A stretch of DNA of 10,691 bases from CSP1-4 sp036559965 (GTDB taxonomy: Bacteria; Chloroflexota; Limnocylindria; Limnocylindrales; CSP1-4). Both the position numbers and the translations under genes were made by a program. The notes below the pieces were generated by a model. The model was not told the origin of the DNA, made no database searches, and saw only the letters and a program-made list of their open reading frames with translations. Below are positions 4,698-10,691 of the stretch, piece after piece (position 1 is the first letter of the stretch; each line of letters begins with the position of its first letter). The DNA is taken from the NCBI GenBank assembly GCA_036559965.1, contig DATBSD010000014.1, forward strand, positions 1 through 10,691, read 5' to 3'.

Positions 4698-6418
4698 AAC
4701 AGCCCGACGACGTTGCCCTCGGCGTCGATGTCGACGCCTTCGCCACCCGGCCGCGACGGCAGGCCGGGCATCGTCCGCATGTCGCCGCAGTAGGCGGTCA
4801 CGAAGCCGGCACCGGCGAACAGTCGGACGTCCCTGACGGGCACCCGGAAGCCGGCCGGGCGACCCTTCTTGGTCGGGTCGGTCGAGAGCGAGAGGTGGGT
4901 CTTGGCCATGCAGATCGGCAGCGCCCGATGGCCGTCGGCCTCGATGCCCTCCAGCTTGCGCACGACGCCGGCTCCGAAGTCGACGCCGTCGGCGCCGTAG
5001 ATGCGCGTGGCGATGGTCTCGATCTTCTCGGCCAGCGGCATCTCGTCGGGGTACAGGAAGCGGAAGTCGCGCGCGCCCGAGATGCCGTCGGCGCCCGATG
5101 CCTGGGCGACCGCCCAGACCGCCCGCGCAAGGTCCTCCGAGCCCGCCCCGCCCTCGGCGAAGTGGGTGGCCACGACGGCGTCCGTGGCACCGGCCGCGAT
5201 GGCCACGTCGCGCACGGCGGCGACCTCCGACGCGGCATCGCCCGGGAAGGCGTTGATGGCCGCCACGACGGGCACGCCGTAGAGTCGCATGTTCTCGATC
5301 TGCTTGGCCAGGTTGGCCGCGCCGCGGCGGACCGCCTCGGGGTCTTCCAGCTCGAGCGCCGGGTCGAGCGGCTTGCCGGCCACGATGCGGCCCACGCCGC
5401 CGTGCATCTTGAGCGCCCGGATGGTCGCCACGACGACTGCCGCCGACGGGCGGATGCCACCCAGGCGGCACTTGATGTCCATGAACTTCTGGGCGCCCAT
5501 GTCGGCCCCGAAGCCGGCCTCCGTGCAGACAGCGTCGACGAGCTTGAGCGCCACTCGGTCCGCGAGCACCGACGAGTTGCCATGGGCGATGTTCGCGAAC
5601 GGCCCCGCATGCACGAACGCCGGCCCACCCTCGAGCGTCTGGAGCAGATTGGGCTTGATGGCGTCGCGCATGAGCACGGTCATGGCGCCCGCGACCTTGA
5701 GCTCTTCGAGCGTCACCGGGCGGTCGTCGCGCGTGCGCGCCACCACGATGCGGCCGAGCCGCGCCCGCAGGTCGTGGATGTCGGTCGCCAGGGCGAGCAC
5801 GGCCATGACCTCCGACGCGACGCTGATCTGCCACTCGGTCTCGCGCGGCACCCCGTCCTCCGCCGAGCCGAGGCCGATGACCGCGTGGCGCAGGGCGCGA
5901 TCGCTGATGTCGACGACGTGCGGCCATGAGATCGTGTGCGGCGCGATGCCCAGCGCGTTGCCGTGATGGAGGTGGTTGTCGATGAACGCCGCGGCCAGGT
6001 TGTGCGCCGCGCTGACGGCGTGGTTGTCGCCCGTCAGGTGGAGGTTGAAGTCCTCCATCGGCACGACCTGGCTGTAGCCGCCGCCCGCCGCCCCGCCCTT
6101 GATGCCGAAGACCGGCCCGAGCGATGGCTGGCGGATGGCGACGGCCGTCCGGACGCCGATGCGGTTGAGGCCCTGCGCGAGCCCGATGGTCGTCGTCGTC
6201 TTGCCCTCGCCGAGCGGTGTCGGCGTGATGGCCGTGACGAGGATCTCGTGGCCGTTCGGTCGCTCGGCCAGGCGGCGCAGGACATCGAGCGAGATCTTGG
6301 CCTTGTACGGACCGTAGAGCTCGAGCTCCTCGGGCAGCAGTCCGAGCTCGGCGCCGATGTCGGCGATGGGACGCATCGCGGCGGCCTGGGCGATCTGGAG
6401 GCTGCTGGGCATCGACAT
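4694..6418 (-). CDS. fhs: Formate-tetrahydrofolate ligase
   Basis: The 574-residue enzyme interconverts formate, ATP and THF with 10-formyl-THF, ADP and phosphate in the cytoplasm. The P-loop is TPTPLGEGKTTTTIGL (P-loop proper about residues 67-74). The downstream signature is GGGYSQVVPMEDFNLHLTGD (112-131). Further family blocks are QPSLGPVFGIKGGAAGGG, NLLQTLEGGPAFVHAGPFAN, and a near-terminal ICMAKTHLSLSTDPTKKG. The length is normal and no key block is missing. The start at 6418 follows a strong AAAGGAG site 12 bases upstream; a second ATG two codons later (6412) is less well placed. The open frame continues upstream, but that part overlaps the reductase gene. It is the last gene of the cluster, 32 bases after the reductase. 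In a demethylating pathway it would run toward formate and ATP; in biosynthesis it would run toward formyl-THF. The TAG stop lies in the shared CTAG. Confidence 0.96.
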   Translation of the reverse strand: MSMPSSLQIAQAAAMRPIADIGAELGLLPEELELYGPYKAKISLDVLRRLAERPNGHEILVTAITPTPLGEGKTTTTIGLAQGLNRIGVRTAVAIRQPSLGPVFGIKGGAAGGGYSQVVPMEDFNLHLTGDNHAVSAAHNLAAAFIDNHLHHGNALGIAPHTISWPHVVDISDRALRHAVIGLGSAEDGVPRETEWQISVASEVMAVLALATDIHDLRARLGRIVVARTRDDRPVTLEELKVAGAMTVLMRDAIKPNLLQTLEGGPAFVHAGPFANIAHGNSSVLADRVALKLVDAVCTEAGFGADMGAQKFMDIKCRLGGIRPSAAVVVATIRALKMHGGVGRIVAGKPLDPALELEDPEAVRRGAANLAKQIENMRLYGVPVVAAINAFPGDAASEVAAVRDVAIAAGATDAVVATHFAEGGAGSEDLARAVWAVAQASGADGISGARDFRFLYPDEMPLAEKIETIATRIYGADGVDFGAGVVRKLEGIEADGHRALPICMAKTHLSLSTDPTKKGRPAGFRVPVRDVRLFAGAGFVTAYCGDMRTMPGLPSRPGGEGVDIDAEGNVVGLF

Positions 6419-6430
6419 CGGTGGCTCGGG

Positions 6431-6437
6431 CTCCTTT
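6431..6437 (-). promoter_or_regulatory. Shine-Dalgarno of the ligase gene
   Basis: The minus strand reads AAAGGAG, 12 bases before the ATG at 6418. It lies in the 32-base gap after the reductase stop. It is the strongest ribosome-binding site in this cluster and supports 6418 over the ATG at 6412. Confidence 0.6.
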
Positions 6438-6450
6438 GGACGTGCCGCGA

Positions 6451-7326
6451 TCAGGCGGCGGTCGACATCTCGGCCAATCGGCCGAGGTAGCGGCGACGCC
6501 ACTCCTCGGTCGTCTCGACCTGGTTGAACGTATAGAGGTGGAGGCCGCGGATGTCCGCGGCCGGATCGGCGATGCTCGACGCGAGACCCTCGAGCAGCGC
6601 ATGCGGGCTGTAGCCGCCGGGCCGAACGAGGCGCCCCACGAGGCGCGTGTTCTTGGACAGGAAGCGCTTCGAGTCGGCGACCCCGATGCGCGCGCTGATG
6701 AGCATCAGCTTGTGGAGCTCGGCCACGCCCGGCAGGCCGATGACGGCCGGCAGGGTCACCCCCGCTGCCCGACGCTCCCAGAGCCAGCCGGCGATGGTCG
6801 TCGGGTCGAAGCACATCTGGGTCGTCATCGAGCTGGCGTACGGCTGCTTGTCGAGCAGTGCCTGGCGCAGCGCGTCGTCCGGGATGGTCGCGTGGCCGTC
6901 GGGATAGCAGGGCACGCCGATGTCGGTCAGCGTCTCGAAGGCGCCCAGCTCGTCCATCGCGCGCAGCAGCGAGAGCCCGTCCAGGAATTCGCCCGGCGTG
7001 TCGGCGTCGCCACCGACCACGAACGCGCGGCGGACGGCGATCGCCGTCAGCCGCTCGAGCAGTGCCTGGAGATGTGCCCGGTCGCGGATCATGCGCGCCG
7101 AGAGGTGCGGCACGACGCCGAACCCGAGCGCCCGGAGTCGCTCGCAGAGGTCGATGGTCGCCTCGATGCCCTTGGCCGGCGAGGCCGTGACCGAGACGGT
7201 CGCCGCCGGCGGCAGATGGGCGGCCTGCTCCTCGGCGTTCTTGAGCGGCAGCAGCTCGAACGTCGGCGTCTCGAGGACGCGCACGATGGCCGCCCGCTCG
7301 GCGGCCGTGAGGCTGCGTCGTGCCAT
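6451..7326 (-). CDS. metF: Methylenetetrahydrofolate reductase (MetF family), divergent
   Basis: The 291-residue flavoprotein interconverts 5-methyl-THF and 5,10-methylene-THF. It has the single TIM-barrel domain of bacterial MetF. Family landmarks in order are: FELLPLKN (23-30), equivalent to FEFFPPK with Glu24 as the expected catalytic acid; VVGGDAD (103-109), equivalent to the LRGD loop; IGVPCYPDGHATIP (136-149), equivalent to GVACYPEGH; SSMTTQMCFD (165-174), equivalent to ITQxFFD; GLPG (197-200); and GLHLYTFNQ (261-269), equivalent to HFYTLN. Several landmarks differ from E. coli, so this is a distant branch. No MetV-like zinc or cysteine partner lies next to it. Its place between a corrinoid methyltransferase and Fhs suggests that it oxidises methyl-THF rather than making it for methionine. 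It starts 14 bases after the methyltransferase stop, with only a weak ribosome-binding site (GGGCGG). Confidence 0.88.
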   Translation of the reverse strand: MARRSLTAAERAAIVRVLETPTFELLPLKNAEEQAAHLPPAATVSVTASPAKGIEATIDLCERLRALGFGVVPHLSARMIRDRAHLQALLERLTAIAVRRAFVVGGDADTPGEFLDGLSLLRAMDELGAFETLTDIGVPCYPDGHATIPDDALRQALLDKQPYASSMTTQMCFDPTTIAGWLWERRAAGVTLPAVIGLPGVAELHKLMLISARIGVADSKRFLSKNTRLVGRLVRPGGYSPHALLEGLASSIADPAADIRGLHLYTFNQVETTEEWRRRYLGRLAEMSTAA

Positions 7327-7340
7327 CAGCCGCCGCCCAT

Positions 7341-8878
7341 TCAGACGTCCGAGTCCGGGAACGACGCCTTCTTGCGCGCGATGAAGTCGCGCAGGGCCTC
7401 GTCGATGCCGGGATCGATCGCTGGCGCCTCGTACTCGGCGAGCATCCGCTTCCAGATGCCGGTCGCCCGCTGCGCGGCGTCAAGGCCGCCGTCCTCGAGC
7501 CACTGCTCGTACGAGTTGTTGTCGGCGACCGACGAGCGATAGAAGGCGGTCTCGAAGTTGGCCAGCGTGTGGGCCGTGCCCAGGAAGTGCTGGCCGGGGC
7601 CGTTCTCGCGGATGGCGTCGAGCGCCTGGCCGTTCTCCGAGAGGTCCACGCCGTCCACGAAGACGCTCATCATCCCGCACTGGTCGAGGTCGAGGATGAA
7701 CTTCTCGTAGCCCATCGCCAGGCCGCCTTCCAGCCAGCCCGCCGCGTGGAGCACGAAGTTGACGCCGCCGAGGACGGTCGGCTGAAGGGTCGCCGCCGAC
7801 TCATAGGCGGCCTGGGCGTCGGGGATCTTCGAGGCGCACAGCGAGCCGCCCGACCGGAAGGGCACCCCCAGCCGGCGGGCGAGCGCGGCCATGACGTAGA
7901 GCACGAGGGCCGGCTCGGGCGTCCCGAAGGTCGGCGCCCCCGACTGCATGGAGATGGAGCTCGCGAACGAGCCCAGCACGACCGGGGCGCCGGGGCGCAC
8001 GAGCTGGACGAACGTCATGCCCGCCAGCGCCTCGGCCAGGGTCTGGGCGCACACGCCGGCCGCGGTCACCGGTGACATGGCGCCGGCGAGGATGAACGGC
8101 GTCAGGATGGTCGCCTGGTTGGCGAGCGCATAGGCGCGCGCCGAGCCGAGCATCGTGGCATCCCAGACGAGCGGCGAGTTGGCATTGATGAGGCTCATCA
8201 CGACGACGTTGTCTTCCAGGAACGCCTCGCCGAAGAGGATGCGCGCCATGTCGACCGTGTCCTGTGCCCGGAGCGGATGGGTGACCGAGCCCATGAACGG
8301 CTTGTCCGACCAGCGCATGTGGCTGTAGACCATGTCGTAGTGGCGCTTGTTGACCGGCAGGTCGACCGGCTCGCAGACCGTCCCGCCACTGTGATGGAGG
8401 TAGGGCGTCAGGTAGGCCAGCTTCACGAAGTTGCGGAAGTCCTCGATCGTCCCGTAGCGCCGCCCGCCATCGAGATCGCGCACGAACGGCGAGCCGTAGG
8501 CCGGCGCGAAGACCGTGCTCATGCCCCCGATGTGGACGTTGCGGGCGGGGTTGCGGGCGACCTGGATGAAGTCGTGCGGCGCGCTGGCCTGGACGATCGA
8601 GCGGCACATGCCGCGCGGGAAGCGGACGCGATCGCCGTCGACCGAGGCGCCAGCCTCGCGCAGCAGCCGGAGGGCGTCGGCATCGCCGCGGAAGTCGACG
8701 CCGACCTCCTCGAGGATGGTGTCGGCGTTGTGCTCGATGACCGCCAGGCCCTCCTCGCCGAGCACCTCGAACGGTGCCATCGTGCGTGTCAGGTACGGCG
8801 CGTGGATGGTCGTGTCGTGTGCGCGCGCCGCCTGGCGGGCGGCGCGGCCGCCGGCTCGCCGCCGGCCTGGCTCGTCGG

Positions 8879-8882
<4 letters not shown>
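7341..8882 (-). CDS. MttB-superfamily (trimethylamine methyltransferase family) corrinoid-dependent methyltransferase, non-pyrrolysine
   Basis: The 513-residue protein matches the MttB/COG5598 family along its length. Examples are LGEEGLAVIEHNADTILEEV near the N-terminus, then GGMSTVFAPAYGSPFVRD and INANSPLVWDATML. The region SGGSLCASKIPDAQAAYE (344-361) is followed by the C-terminal YEKFILDLDQCGMM block. Such enzymes move a methyl group from a methylated amine to Co(I) of a cognate corrinoid protein. Archaeal-type MttB needs an in-frame UAG read as pyrrolysine near residue 334. Here that whole region is sense codons, so it resembles MtgB and other non-pyrrolysine members, which use glycine betaine, proline betaine, carnitine or gamma-butyrobetaine. 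The actual substrate cannot be read from sequence. The ATG at 8882 is supported by GAGG seven bases upstream and by a 4-base ATGA overlap with the RACo stop. The first 25 residues are Arg/Ala-rich and poorly conserved. No corrinoid-binding partner gene is in the window. Confidence 0.9.

Positions 8883-10691
<1,809 letters not shown>

Noticed and set aside
4895..5929. 344-codon open frame on the plus strand inside the ligase gene
   Set aside because: It is antisense to a clear Fhs, rich in Arg, His, Asp and Val with no recognisable domain. GC-rich codon bias keeps the opposite strand open.
4694..7483. Single 929-codon minus-strand frame suggesting an N-terminally extended ligase
   Set aside because: The extra N-terminal part is the wrong frame of the reductase gene. 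Fhs has a normal length from 6418 and a strong ribosome-binding site there.
6421..7542. 373-codon plus-strand frame across the reductase gene
   Set aside because: It is antisense to MetF and runs across two gene boundaries, with shadow-type composition.

Overview
The window is very GC-rich (roughly 70% by eye), gene-dense, and uses TGA and TAG stops only. The gene mix is a corrinoid methyltransferase/folate one-carbon cluster, a compact RsbW/RsbV/RsbU-type partner switch, and an RCC1-repeat lipoprotein with a 'YGDGTVI' C-terminal domain. This suggests a soil or freshwater Chloroflexota (Limnocylindria/Ellin6529-like) or, less likely, a deep actinobacterial lineage. That assignment is inference from gene content. 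No rRNA, tRNA, CRISPR array, IS element or phage gene was seen.

Layout. (1) 1-167, minus: 5' part of a secreted or membrane-anchored protein that runs off the left edge. (2) 332-748, minus: an A-type iron-sulfur carrier (ErpA/IscA family) with its own sigma70-like promoter upstream and a strand-specific hairpin downstream. (3) 940-2934, plus: a lipoprotein with a seven-bladed RCC1-type propeller and an uncharacterised C-terminal domain. (4) 2997-4697, plus: a three-gene partner-switching operon of anti-sigma-type serine kinase, STAS antagonist and PP2C/SpoIIE phosphatase. It has no sigma factor beside it and a -10 box placed for leaderless translation of the first gene. (5) 4694-10691, minus: four tightly packed genes, transcribed in the order RACo-type corrinoid activator (cut by the right edge), MttB-superfamily methyltransferase, methylenetetrahydrofolate reductase and formate-tetrahydrofolate ligase.

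How it fits together. In region 5 the MttB-type enzyme would demethylate a quaternary or tertiary amine onto a corrinoid protein that is not in the window. RACo would re-reduce corrinoid that has drifted to Co(II). MTHFR would oxidise methyl-THF to methylene-THF. After FolD (also not in the window), Fhs would release formate with ATP synthesis. The methyltransferase frame has no internal stop, and TAG is an ordinary terminator of three neighbouring genes, so it belongs to the non-pyrrolysine branch and its substrate is open. In region 4 the kinase and phosphatase would set the phosphorylation state of the STAS protein, which controls a target encoded elsewhere.

The two clusters converge on one CTAG at 4694-4697 that holds both stop codons, leaving no intergenic space. 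Most other long open frames, including several over 300 codons, are GC-driven shadows.
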